Below the pieces are notes generated by a model, which saw nothing but the letters and a program-made list of their open reading frames with translations, had not been told where the DNA came from and made no database searches. Positions 53,945 to 64,000 of a stretch of 64,000 nt of DNA are shown here, piece after piece (within the stretch, counting starts at the first letter, position 1; each line of letters begins with the position of its first letter). The stretch is from assembly GCA_963675135.1 (NCBI GenBank), contig OY776132.1, positions 66,292,850 through 66,356,849 of the forward strand, given 5' to 3'. The position numbers and the translations under genes are program-made. The stretch is from Galeopsis tetrahit (lineage: Eukaryota; Streptophyta; Magnoliopsida; Lamiales; Lamiaceae).

Positions 53945-55685
53945 TGTTGGGATATTCATCCAGCCCCTAATCTGATTGTAATTTCTATATTTAGTTTTGA
54001 TGGTCAAAACCAAATTAGTACAGTACAGGTTAGAATAATAATTTGTAATCTAGAAGTAAGCTATCTAAGTTGTTCTTATAAAGCTTAGAAGTATTGAATA
54101 TGTCTAAGTCTAAGACTGGGGAATCAGCTTTATGTATATCAGTTGATTACTCATCTGTTTCAACGCGCGTTAGCTCGAGACTTAAAGAGTAGAAGACTGA
54201 AGACTAGAAGATACTGAAGCTCATTAGTAAAATCAGATCTAAAGGTTGTTGTATACCTTATAGACTGAAAGTAACTATATGATAATCTGCAATGAAATCA
54301 GAAGATCATTCAGCAAATATGAGCTCACCTGATCTTGTCTAGAAGAAGCCTCAAGAAGCATTAAAGTCAAGCTCATTTGAATCTCAGATGACAGTATTTA
54401 TGATGAAGACACCTTGAAGAAGTGTTAGTTCATTTATGATGCTAAGATATTGGAAGAAGAGACAACAATAACAGAAGACAAAGAGAATGTCGGACCAGTT
54501 CTGAATTGCTCAAATAGAAGACAAGACAGTTCGTTCAACAACTTCACTGATGTAGACCAATGACAAATCGACAACAAAGCTACAGAGTTGACTAGAACTA
54601 GATCATTTAGAGATTTGTTAGATGAAGTACGAAGCATTTAATGCCCGTTACCATTTCAGGTAATATCGTACCAGAAAACCTGCAAACAACACTCCCATGA
54701 AGATCTCGACCATACTTAGTAGATTTGCTTGCAACAGTTAGTTTGAAGTTCAAATCGACTATAAATACAACACTTGTTCTTTGGAACAACTTACGGAAAC
54801 TCCAAGCAAAGATTTCTTATCAAGAACATCCATCTCTGAAAATATTCTAAGTATCGAGTTCTTTATAGCCTTCAAAGATTTCTTATCTTTAGCTCTAAGT
54901 TTCCGATCCTAAACCTGCATAAAGAATCCTATCTTTAGTGCTTAGATTAGCAGTGTGTTTTTTAGCACATTGAGTTGGTTATTAACATCCTTTATTTTAT
55001 TTGTTAAGAAACCTTGTAAAGGATACTTGTTTCCTAACCAACAAGTAGATCCGTATCCTCAAAAAGTAGTAGAGGATCTTGATCACAAAGTCTTCTCTTG
55101 GGACTCTAAAGTTAGCAAGACAGTGAATTTCACTATCTAATTAGTGAGAGTGGACGTAGGATATTGAGATCCGAACCACTATAAATACTTGTGTTACTTA
55201 TTATTTTACTTACTTTCTGTACATCATTCTTATTGTCTATAGCATTCATATTGTTGATATTTTTTATAAAGCATAGTTTTCAAAAGAGTCAAAATTCCAC
55301 TAAGTATAAGTTTTTACAAATCAGCAGATATCTCATATTAGCTGATATCATTCATCTGTTTTTAAAGTCATTCTTTAAAAGAGGTTTTTATAAAATACAC
55401 ACGAGTCTAAACATTTAGAGCCTACACATTTCTGCACCTTAGCTGTTGAGATAGCTTTCCAACTGACCAGCTGATTTAAGCAATCAGTAGGTTTGTTATC
55501 TTAATCTACTATACACACTCGCACCCTCGATCAAATCATCTTATTTGCATTCAGACGATAGAGTATCTAACTCTGCTGATCATCTCATCTGATCCTTAAC
55601 GCAAAAGTTTCAAAATACATAGAAAGTCCATTCACCCCTCTAGACTTCTCTAGACTTTCTCACCATACTCGTTTTGAGATCAACA
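53945..55685 (+). mobile_element. Copia-type solo LTR (1.74 kb)
   Basis: TGTTGGGATATTCATCC to GAGATCAACA, with GATGT on the left and TATGT on the right (4 of 5). Near the right end is GAAAGTCCATTCACCCCTCT, a block often seen at the end of plant copia LTRs. No internal region. It carries a TATA-like CTATAAATAC near 55178. Related to the - strand LTR at 43100-45402. Confidence 0.7.
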
Positions 55686-55690
55686 TATGT

Positions 55691-56891
55691 TTCTCAATTT
55701 TTTTGGCTTAGACTAAATCACTACGATAGTATTAAAGCTTTTTTTTTTTACAACAATTATGCACCTAGGCCTAGGAGCACGGATTCTAATATATTTTCCA
55801 GCCTTTTCATTTTGAAGTTTTTTTTTTTTTTTGAACAATAAGTAACTACTATCTCCTTTTATTTTTCATTTGGATAACTGTGGTTAAAGAATCACTAGGG
55901 ATGGGTATTTAATGTAATTCAAAAAAAAAAAAATCTCCTTCTATTTTTATGCTTTTCTCCCCTCTATTTGTTTTTTTCTATTTCTCTCTGTCTCATCCTC
56001 ACATCCTCAACAAAACTCACATATAATACTATTTCTCTCCATATATCTCATTCTCAACTTAATTATGTTTAATTAAGGTGTGAAATCATGTAAATGAGAA
56101 ACTTATCTAAAAACGTTGAAACGGGGGATGTGTATGTACTATGTATTCGAAAGCATCTTTAGGTTAATGTGGATATTATCCAGAGAGAACCCCGTGACTC
56201 CCCCCTTATTATTTAAACCACCCTCCTCTGACACATCTCACCTGCCAGCCTGTTTCCACCTCTATCCTTTGTCTCCCTCTTTTCCCCCATTTATTCCTTC
56301 CCCTTTCAAACTCTCTACATTCATTATTTTCCTCAACTAATTCTCTGCAATCGCATTCAATTTCAACATTATTTCAATTTTCTCTTCATATGAATATAAT
56401 TTATTTAATTATGAACTCGATCGTCATTATAATTTACATCTCAACGGATTAATGAATGAAGACTGCACTGTTAACGTAACAAACACGAGAAAACCGGAGT
56501 CATGGGGTCTGAACCACTTTTGTTTTTTGGCTATTTGCTTGTCCTTAAGTTAACTGCGACTTTTATAATTCCAATAAATAATAAAATAAATAAACAAATG
56601 AATTGACTAATCTAGTCACCCCCTTTGTACAACGATGCGGACCATGTGGACCTAAACATGTGATTCCATCTCCATCCCTACCCTAAAATAATGCAACCTT
56701 TTGTACAACATGTGACCCATCATGTACAACTCCCCGCAAAAAGCCACTAATTATCTCCCACCATGTCGGATGTACAACCCACCATTGCACAAAATACACC
56801 CCTAAATTCCAGCTGTCTCCAACTTCGGATTTCCCAATACACGTCAACCAATCCAACTCATCTTAGCTGGATCTCACCACGTGGACGCACC
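55691..56891. other. Gene-free stretch, 3' of FRA8
   Basis: AT-rich. Around 56200-56330 a TTATTTAAACC followed by a CT/CA-rich tract (CCACCCTCCTCTGACACATC) looks like a + strand promoter with 5' UTR, but no exon follows. The - strand 3' UTR of the next gene must end somewhere in 56600-56891. Confidence 0.4.
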
Positions 56892-58464
56892 TCATTGGAT
56901 GGAAACCCTTGACTTCTTGTGGGACCTGTCGAGTTTGCCAGATAGGCTCTCCAGAACCTGCCACGTGGCGTCGCCTTCCATCATCGGGTTGTAAAACTGT
57001 AGGGCCTTGGACACCCGCGGGTCCCTCAGGTTCCTCTGTATGCTGCTCAGGTTAGTAGACGCCACGTGTTCCAGAATTTCACCAAGCTTCTCCACGTCAG
57101 CCTCCGCCACGGTTAGTGAAATATCAGCCCACGGCACGGCGGAGGAGAAGGGCAACCGGATGGAATCAGCTATGATGACCGGTACACACCCTAGAGCAAC
57201 AGATTCAACAAGCCTCGGACTCCATGGGGCCCACCCCAATGGGCATAAACAAAACTTCGAACGAGCAATCTCTGACTGGTAACCGGCAAACCTGTGCCTC
57301 CTCAAGTAAAAACGCCGGTCGTTACCGTATTTTCGCAATATCGCCGTCCGCACACGTCTGCCGGAAAAAAAAATTAATTAAAAATCGAAATTACATTAAT
57401 TATAACAATGTGAATTTATTAAACTTACTTGCTGTAAAAACGTCCGCTAATATTCTTCGGATGGACCTCCATTTTCCCCCTAAAAAAAGCGAAAATGTCC
57501 CGTTGACCGGTCAACGGCAGCTTCTCCAGGGTGGCGCGGAGACTTTCCGGCGAAACATACGGCGGAATCACCACATTTTCAACCTCCTGACATGGGTGTT
57601 TGTGATTTACCCCAAATGTTTGCAAAATTACCGAATTCTTCAAAAAATCAGGCACGCCCTCTGCAATTGCAACATCCTCCTACAAAAATCATCAAGATTC
57701 AAAACGCCATTCATGTTTCAGAGATATCTCAAGAGAGAAATTTATGCATACCATGGTGTGGAAGCAAGAACCGAAGTCATGGGAGGCAACAAAAACATGG
57801 TCGGAGCCGAGAGAGCGATTCCAAAAGGGGAGGTGCGAAGAAATATGTTGAACAGCGGAGGCCATGAGAGAGCGGGCGTGACCAATGGCGGGGAAACCGT
57901 TGAGCTTGCTGAAATTGCATGAAACATAAACAGGGACGAAGAAAAAATCAGCCTCCCATGGCTCCAATGTTCTGATATCGCTGCTCATCAATGCCCTGTG
58001 AATAGCAACCTCCGCAGCAAACAAATGGCTGCTACATCTGTCGTTTGTTAGCCAATCGCTGTTGTATTTCGACGGCAAATCGTAGATATAGACTCTCATC
58101 CCTTTCAATGGGCTCAAATCTGTAAATAAAATACTAATCTATAAAATAATCAACGAAATTAAATTAAAATTCTAATGTTTCGAGATTTAATTTTACCGTG
58201 GGGCGGAGAATTGAAGGAGGATTCTTCGATGAGAGCACGGGAAGGGTTTGACCGGAAAACGGTGGTTCTCGGAAAATTGGTGGGTTTATGGCTTGTGATG
58301 AGAAAAGAGGAGAGGAAATAAAACGAAATCGAAAACCAAACGAGCCATTTCATGTATCGGTAACACAAGTATTTATCTGGATTTCTGCTGCTTCTTAGCT
58401 TCATCCTTACATAGAAACCTCTGGTGCTGCTTCTGAGGGGCGTTTTGGAATCAAGAATGTCCAT
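56892..58464 (-). CDS. FRA8: GT47 exostosin-family glycosyltransferase, FRA8/IRX7-like
   Basis: Four exons on the - strand: 58464-58197, 58119-57752, 57679-57429, 57357-56892. Introns are short GT-AG ones of 77, 72 and 71 bp, and the joined frame gives 450 aa, about the length of Arabidopsis FRA8/IRX7. Residues 39-56 form one membrane anchor (type II, Golgi). The exostosin domain spans about 95-400: VYIYDLPSKYN, FFFVPVYVSCNFS, NGFPAIGHARSL, SHDFGSCFHTM, NVVIPPYVSPESL, FFRGKMEVHPKNISGRFYSK, CLCPLGWAPWSPRLVESVAL and GCVPVIIAD. The last holds the conserved E347 and G/P of GT47 nucleotide-sugar binding. FRA8/IRX7 is needed for the reducing-end tetrasaccharide of glucuronoxylan in secondary walls. 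Whether this is FRA8 itself or its paralogue F8H cannot be decided here. It appears intact. Confidence 0.93.
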
Positions 58465-58606
58465 TAATCAATCTCCCTCCCCTCCTCTCTATCGAGAGAG
58501 GAAGCAGTTGAAATGGGGCTTTCTGAATTTGGTATGAAGGTGAAGTAGGAATTACGATTGGGATGATGAAATGGATACAAGTTGAAAATTGATTCCTACT
58601 TACATG

Positions 58607-58613
58607 TATATAA
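58607..58613 (-). promoter_or_regulatory. Possible TATA box of the FRA8-like gene
   Basis: TTATATA on the - strand, 143 bp before the ATG. A start near 58575 would give a 5' UTR of about 110 nt that includes the GA-rich tract at 58480-58505. Confidence 0.35.
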
Positions 58614-58619
58614 TTATAA

Positions 58620-61600
58620 TTATGGGATTGGATAAAAAATGTTGGGGTTTGGGTAAGTTGAGTTTTTCAAGAAAACATTATTTATTTGCAGAGGGGTGTT
58701 GTAGTTGGATGGAGCAGAATATACATCGGTTTTTCCAGGTACAAAATGACGAAAAAATCCTCTATGGCAATAGCTGTCTCTTAATCACTTGTATTTAAAG
58801 GTTCACAACTACTTCACTCTCATAATTAACACAGATTCTTCAACCACACTCTCATCTATTTTTTGAATAATTAATTATCATCGTTGTATATAAGAATTTA
58901 TCATCTATCCAAAAAAAATATTCCTGTTTTTAAAAATAAAATAAAATATTATTACTTTAATGTTCAATTAACCATTTTGAAATGGGGGGGAGTAATAAAA
59001 GTGTGATGTCGTATACATGCAAACAAATTTATGGGTAAATCTATGACCATATTACAGCTGTAAAAAGTAAGCATTTTGTCCTTTTCTAATTTAAGGACAA
59101 GGACGAAAGTAATTTAACTTAATCTATAAAATGCATCATTTTTTTCAAATTTTTAAAAATATTTTACATGCCCATTATTTGTTGAATTCCTAATTAGCCA
59201 CTAATTTGAATCTTGTTCATTCTCTTCGCATTAAAAATATTTATTTGCATTTATGTAGCTAATCAATAAGTTTATATAAATTTTAATGAATTGTTTTTAT
59301 TAAAAAGAAAAAAAAAACTTTAAGTTACTATCTCCATTTCAAAATAGAAAAGGTTTTGTGTAATTTTGTTTACCATTTCACCACTAATAGTCTAATATTA
59401 TTATTTTTTAAGAACTAATATTATAATAACTAGATTAAAGTGGTTCTATCTATATTATATTTTAATTCTACCAATTAGTGGTTTGCCTAACTAAGAAAGA
59501 GGGTAGCTTAACCGCCACACACATTAAAAAATCTCTACAGAACTCAAAAAAAAAAAAAATAACTCGTTTTTTTTAATGGTTTAATTTCATTATACTACTT
59601 AATTTTTAATTGTTTGATGGTTTAATTTCATTAAAAAACTCCTTATTTATACTATTTTCTCTCTATCCTTTAATCACACTTATATATTTAAATTGACATT
59701 CCCTCCCCGCTCCCGTACTCATAAATAATTATTTTATTTATAAATAGAATAAATAGATTTTATAATATTTCATCATCATTTTAACATTGTATACGTGAAC
59801 TCATCAATATTTCTATAGTACAGTATTGAAGTATTGACAACCTACTTAGAGCTTCAGGCATGGAGGTTAAAAAATATTAATATAATAAGTAAATGTATTA
59901 GAGGTGATGTGATTGAGAGAAAAAAAAATATACTCCGTAATAAAATGTAAAAGAGAATAGTTATCAAAAAAAAGAATGGATAGCTTTCATTTTATTGGGA
60001 CGGAAAAAAATGAAAGTTGGGAGGGAGTATATTATTATGTCGTACTATTATTCAATAGATACTCCATTATTTTATTTTTAAATTAATGCTATTGTAAAGT
60101 ATGATAACAAATATTTTATGTGGCATATAACGAGGTTGTATGTAGCCTATAAACTCAAAAGAAAATTAAACTAATCAATAGTATATTTTATTACTCCTTT
60201 TGTTTCAATTAATTATTTTTTCGAAAGCTTGTTTAATACTCATTATTAATGGAGTATTATACTTATAGACTGGCCGCATAACTGTTTTCTATAAATTCTA
60301 AAAGTTATTAATTTAATATGTATGAAGAAGTGGGTACTTTTTTTTGGTTGTTATGAATTAAATAAGACATGAGATAGGGGTAAAGTTGGACGAAAATGAA
60401 AATAAAAATAAAAATAAAATAAAATAAATTATACTCCGTAGTATTCAATTAAACGAAAACTAAATCGAAACAGAGACAGTACTTTTATTGAGTCAAGATC
60501 TAGAGCTTTGTTCCATGTGGAATGAGTCAAACAATTCACGTCTTAATTGTTGAATTTATCAAATTAAGATTTAATTTTATTATTGCAAAGGGAAAAACAT
60601 GGAGTATTCTTGTTTTTTGGTTGAAATTTCAAATTCTTTAGTCTACAAGGGAAATAGGCAACATATGTACGTTGGATTACTAGTATTTTACCTTGTACTT
60701 AAGCAAGTTTCTTTTTATTTAATTGTCTTCATTTTATTTAAATAGTACTACTAGTAATTAATGTGCATCAATATTTAATAAATACTTTATTTATTTCAAA
60801 ATGATGATATTTTTTAATGCACATCAATAAAACATTATTTATTATGTCTAACATTCTAAATTTTACTCATAAATTTTTTAATATATTTTTATTTATAGAT
60901 CGAACATTAAAACAACAATAATTCATGATATTTTTTAAACATTTTTTGAAAAAGAACTATATTTTTAAACAAATGATTTTTTATTTTTTTTTAAGATTGT
61001 GAGAGTAAAAAAAATTATGGGCTACAACCTACAACAATAAATAAGGGTGGAAGGGTCTTTTGATGTCATTAAATCAAGAGGGATGGGCTAGAATTTAAAG
61101 GAGTGAAGAGTTGATGAAAAGGGTAAATTGGGGATAATAATAGTTGACAGGAGTTGGACACTGCAAAAGGTCTTAAAAAAGGAAACTCTTGAATTTTAAT
61201 TATCAAAAGTTGAACTCTCTTTCTCATTGCACATGAAAATGGCAGTATCAAAAGCTGGCCACCACCCACCACATATTTCTAAGTTTAATGTAAGTGACAA
61301 ATATACACCGGGGATAATAACTTTTTCAAAAAAAAAACTAAACAGAATTATGTAATCTATTTCTATAATGACACACAAGTCTAACAAAAATTGAAAATTA
61401 TAATTTTTCTGCTTTTTTAATTGTTTTTTTCTGTTAATATTGCATTCTAAAAATAAAATATTTTATTTTTTCTACATAAATTTTAAATTGCAATATATTT
61501 TTGTTTCAAATCTATTTTCAGCTATACATGTTAGATTAATATTAGTATTAGTCCTTTTATTAAAAACAAAAAACTTAAAGTTAATAAGACTATAGTTTAT

Positions 61601-61972
61601 AGGAGCCCCGATAAAATCTTTGTTGAAAAGAAAATAGAACTACTCCCTACAAAGATATATAGAGGAAAAATCCAACATTGGAATGACCATTACTGCATGC
61701 ATGGAATGATTTTTATAATTAGATTATTTTATCTTTTCCTTATACGTACTATTTTAAAATACAAGATAAAATTGTATAAGTAACAGATAAAAGAATCTAA
61801 TTGTAAAAATCCAATAATCAACAAGAACTTATACATTAATAATCTATATTACCTTTCTGAAACTGTATATTAATGATCAGCATTTACAACTAAAATAATG
61901 ATTGAAAAAACTCTAAAATGTTACTCCTCCGTTCATAATAGTAATTTTCAAGGTAGGTGGACACATTTCTAA
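58620..61972. other. Intergenic, no gene
   Basis: AT-rich throughout. A small Stowaway-like remnant lies at about 59930-60028 (ACTCCGTAAT at left, GTTGGGAGGGAG at right). No exon, RNA gene or intact element was recognised; short ORFs are random. Confidence 0.5.
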
Positions 61973-63189
61973 AAGTTTGAAATATTTCAAAGTAAATCTT
62001 TTAAATTTTAACTTTATAAAATACGTCTTTTATCTTTCAATTTTAATCAATTTTACTTTTTTATGTTTTGAAGGGATTAGAATTGACAAATTTGATGCCA
62101 CATCATCATGCCACATCACTATCTCACCTTTATATATATATATAAAAAAAATAGAGTTAATAACAACAAAAAATAAATTATCAAAAAAAAAAATATTGAA
62201 AAAATTTAATAAACCGTAAAAAAAAAATCAATAAAAAAATAAGATTTAATTTTTAATTTAATTTTCTTAATTATTGATTTTTGATTGATTTGATTTTCCT
62301 TTCATTTTTTAATTTTTTTTTTAAAATTGAATCATTAATTGGTATTTTTAATTTAATTATTTTATAAATTTTATTTGATTTATTTAATATTTTTAAATTT
62401 TATTTGAATTTAATTGATTTTTTCATTTAAATATTTTTTAATATTTAGTTGATTTTTTAAAAAACAATTCGTATTATTGAATATTTTTAAAATTTATATA
62501 TAGTTTTAATGATTTAGTTGAATTTTAAATTATATTTTTAGTTTGTATTCATTTTGTATTTGTTTTGAGGGATAAATGGTAAATAGGAAAGAATTAGGGT
62601 GTGTTTAGTAATAAATTTTGTTTTTTAAATTTTAGTGTAGTGTAGTGTAGTGTGTATAACATTTGAGGTTTATATAACATTTTATTAGACGTTAGTAACC
62701 TTACACAAAAAAATTATTTGCATCTACTCCAAACTAATTAATTGTTCCTCTATATATATATAAAAAATATTAAAAATTCCATCAACTTCAAAGAGTCAAA
62801 CTAATTTATTTATTTGAAATATATTTATTTATTATGAATATTTGATAAAATGATGATATTATCATTAAATTTAGTTATACGTTTCAATAAATAGAGGAAA
62901 ATAATGTAAGAATTACTTAGCCATTTTATATACATTTATTTTTTTATTTAAAATTATGGGGGGTGTATAGAGTATTTTTGGTGTTATTAACTCTATTTTT
63001 TTTAATATATATAAAGGAGAGATAGTGATGTAGCATATTTTAATATATGTGGCACCAAGTTTGTCAATTTTAATTCCTCCTAAACATAAAAGATTAAAAT
63101 TGATGTAAAAAATGATTAAAATTGAAATATAAATGACGTATTTTGTAAAGTTGAAACTTAAAGGATTTATTTTGGAATATCTCAAACTT
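61973..63189. mobile_element. Element with about 200-bp inverted arms around an AT-rich core
   Basis: 61973-62171 and 62977-63189 are inverted copies (AAGTTTGAAATATTTC at left; the mirrored arm ends GAATATCTCAAACTT), about 80% alike. They share ACAAAATACGTC, CAATTTTAAT and GCxACATCACTATCTC. The core (about 800 bp) is extremely A/T-rich with no coding. TCCTCCGTTC upstream (61926) may be a further terminus. Target duplication not found. Confidence 0.65.
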
Positions 63190-63766
63190 AAAGGACTAAA
63201 ATTAAAAATTTCTCCATTAAAAAAAAAGTAAGATTAGTAAAGTTTTGAGGGGTTCGAACCCTTTGAGGTGAAAAAACAATTTTTATGGGACAAGTTCATA
63301 CACAGTGCAAAGTTCTGATTTTAAACGGGTTCCACAAGTAGACGTGAGATTAGTCGCACGAATTAGTCGGTCCTTGATCGAATATCAAAACTTAAAAAAA
63401 AAAAAAAGTAAAATTTTAAGGGATAATTTTATAAACTTTTATATATAAAATAAAAAATAAGTTAACTTGTGTATATATCTGAATTAAAGATAACGATATT
63501 TTATATAAAATTGTCTATATTATTAAGGAGTAGTTTAATGAATTAAGGACGTAAAAATTATTATAGAACACTACCAGAAGAAAAATTACAAACTATTGCT
63601 ACACAAGGAGTAAAACGGAACTGTACGTACTGCATTACTGGTACTGTATAGACAAGAAGTCATGACAACAATTTAAATTGATCAACCCAATCGTGAGCCC
63701 CTTTCGCGTTCTTCTATGATCATCCTCGTCATCCTTTGTGTGAACAGGTCTCCTTCGCAATGACTG
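63190..63766. other. Gene-free stretch before the CACTA element
   Basis: No ORF. GGGGTTCGAACCCTTT near 63249 resembles a tRNA T-arm, but no tRNA body is present. Confidence 0.4.
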
Positions 63767-63769
63767 TGA

Positions 63770-64000
63770 CACTACAAAAAATGTGAATATTAGCGACGAC
63801 TAACTTTCCGTCACTAATAGAACAGTTTAGCACGGATTTGGTCAAACTGACCAAGTCAAAGAGATTAACAACCGTAGAAAAAAAGTTGTCTCTAGTAGCC
63901 AGGGTACGTAATAGAAACGGTTTTTATTCCTAATTGAAACAACGTCGTTCAAGCTAATTAGAGACGGAAATTGACCGTCTCAAATTAAAAATTAAATTAG
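63770..64000 (+). mobile_element. CACTA (En/Spm) element, 5' terminus, continues beyond the window
   Basis: CACTACAAAAAATGTGAATA begins at 63770 after TGA (the 3-bp target duplication, if confirmed at the other end). Subterminal GCGACGACTAAC, CCGTCACTAATAG and GAGACGGAAATTGACCGTCTC motifs in both orientations are typical of the subterminal repeats of CACTA elements. Confidence 0.8.

Noticed and set aside
56116..56340. 74-aa + strand ORF after a TATA-like motif
   Set aside because: Composition is CT-rich leader-like, and no downstream exon or protein family was recognised.
39175..58464. Cell-wall gene cluster of XTH and FRA8
   Set aside because: Two genes 15 kb apart on opposite strands, with many independent transposons between and different polymers (xyloglucan, xylan). 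No sign of co-regulation.
63235..63290. tRNA-like GGGGTTCGAACCC
   Set aside because: Only a T-arm-like palindrome; no acceptor stem, D-arm or anticodon arm can be built.

Overview
This is nuclear DNA from a plant, most likely a eudicot. It is AT-rich with many short poly(A/T) and TA runs, genes have GT-AG introns, and nearly every plant transposon order is present. Some repeats look asterid/Lamiales-like to me, but the sequence does not prove that and I give no species.

Only two genes look intact. One is a four-exon xyloglucan endotransglucosylase/hydrolase of the XTH31/32 type (group III-A), + strand, 39175-41447, 291 aa. The other is a four-exon GT47 exostosin-family protein very close to FRA8/IRX7 (glucuronoxylan synthesis), - strand, 56892-58464, 450 aa. 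Both act on cell-wall hemicellulose, but they lie 15 kb apart on opposite strands with transposons between them, so I read the pairing as chance.

The rest is layered mobile DNA. 1-2150: C-terminus of a mariner-like transposase at the window edge, minisatellites and an unknown Ser-rich ORF. 2155-14533: a composite Helitron region with three related 5' ends (two of them duplicated) and one 3' hairpin-CTAG end. It carries an intron-containing fragment of a phosphatidylinositol synthase gene, and a 2.75 kb direct repeat brackets a decayed Ty3-type interior on the - strand. 14859-15225 and 28959-30435: two TIR elements of one Mutator-like family with exact 9-bp target duplications. 16134-17872: a small LTR retrotransposon carrying an intronless FtsH protease fragment. 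22234-24315: a 2.1 kb foldback. 26989-28374: a ClpP5 gene fragment with introns, inserted into a LINE relic and flanked by a 23-bp direct repeat. 30541-33682 and 44006-45068 (with 44438-44827 nested inside): hAT-type elements with 8-bp duplications. 34115-36643, 45981-46642 and 52116-53135: PIF/Harbinger-type elements, two with recognisable remains of the transposase C-terminus. 46836-50004: two retroposed inserts side by side, the second an internally deleted L1-type LINE. 53945-55685: a copia-type solo LTR. 61973-63189: a pair of long inverted arms. 63770-end: the start of a CACTA element.

The main interest is that four host genes or gene parts (PIS, FtsH, ClpP5 and possibly a GC-rich unknown ORF) were moved here by at least three different routes. 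Several elements can be delimited to the base by their target-site duplications.
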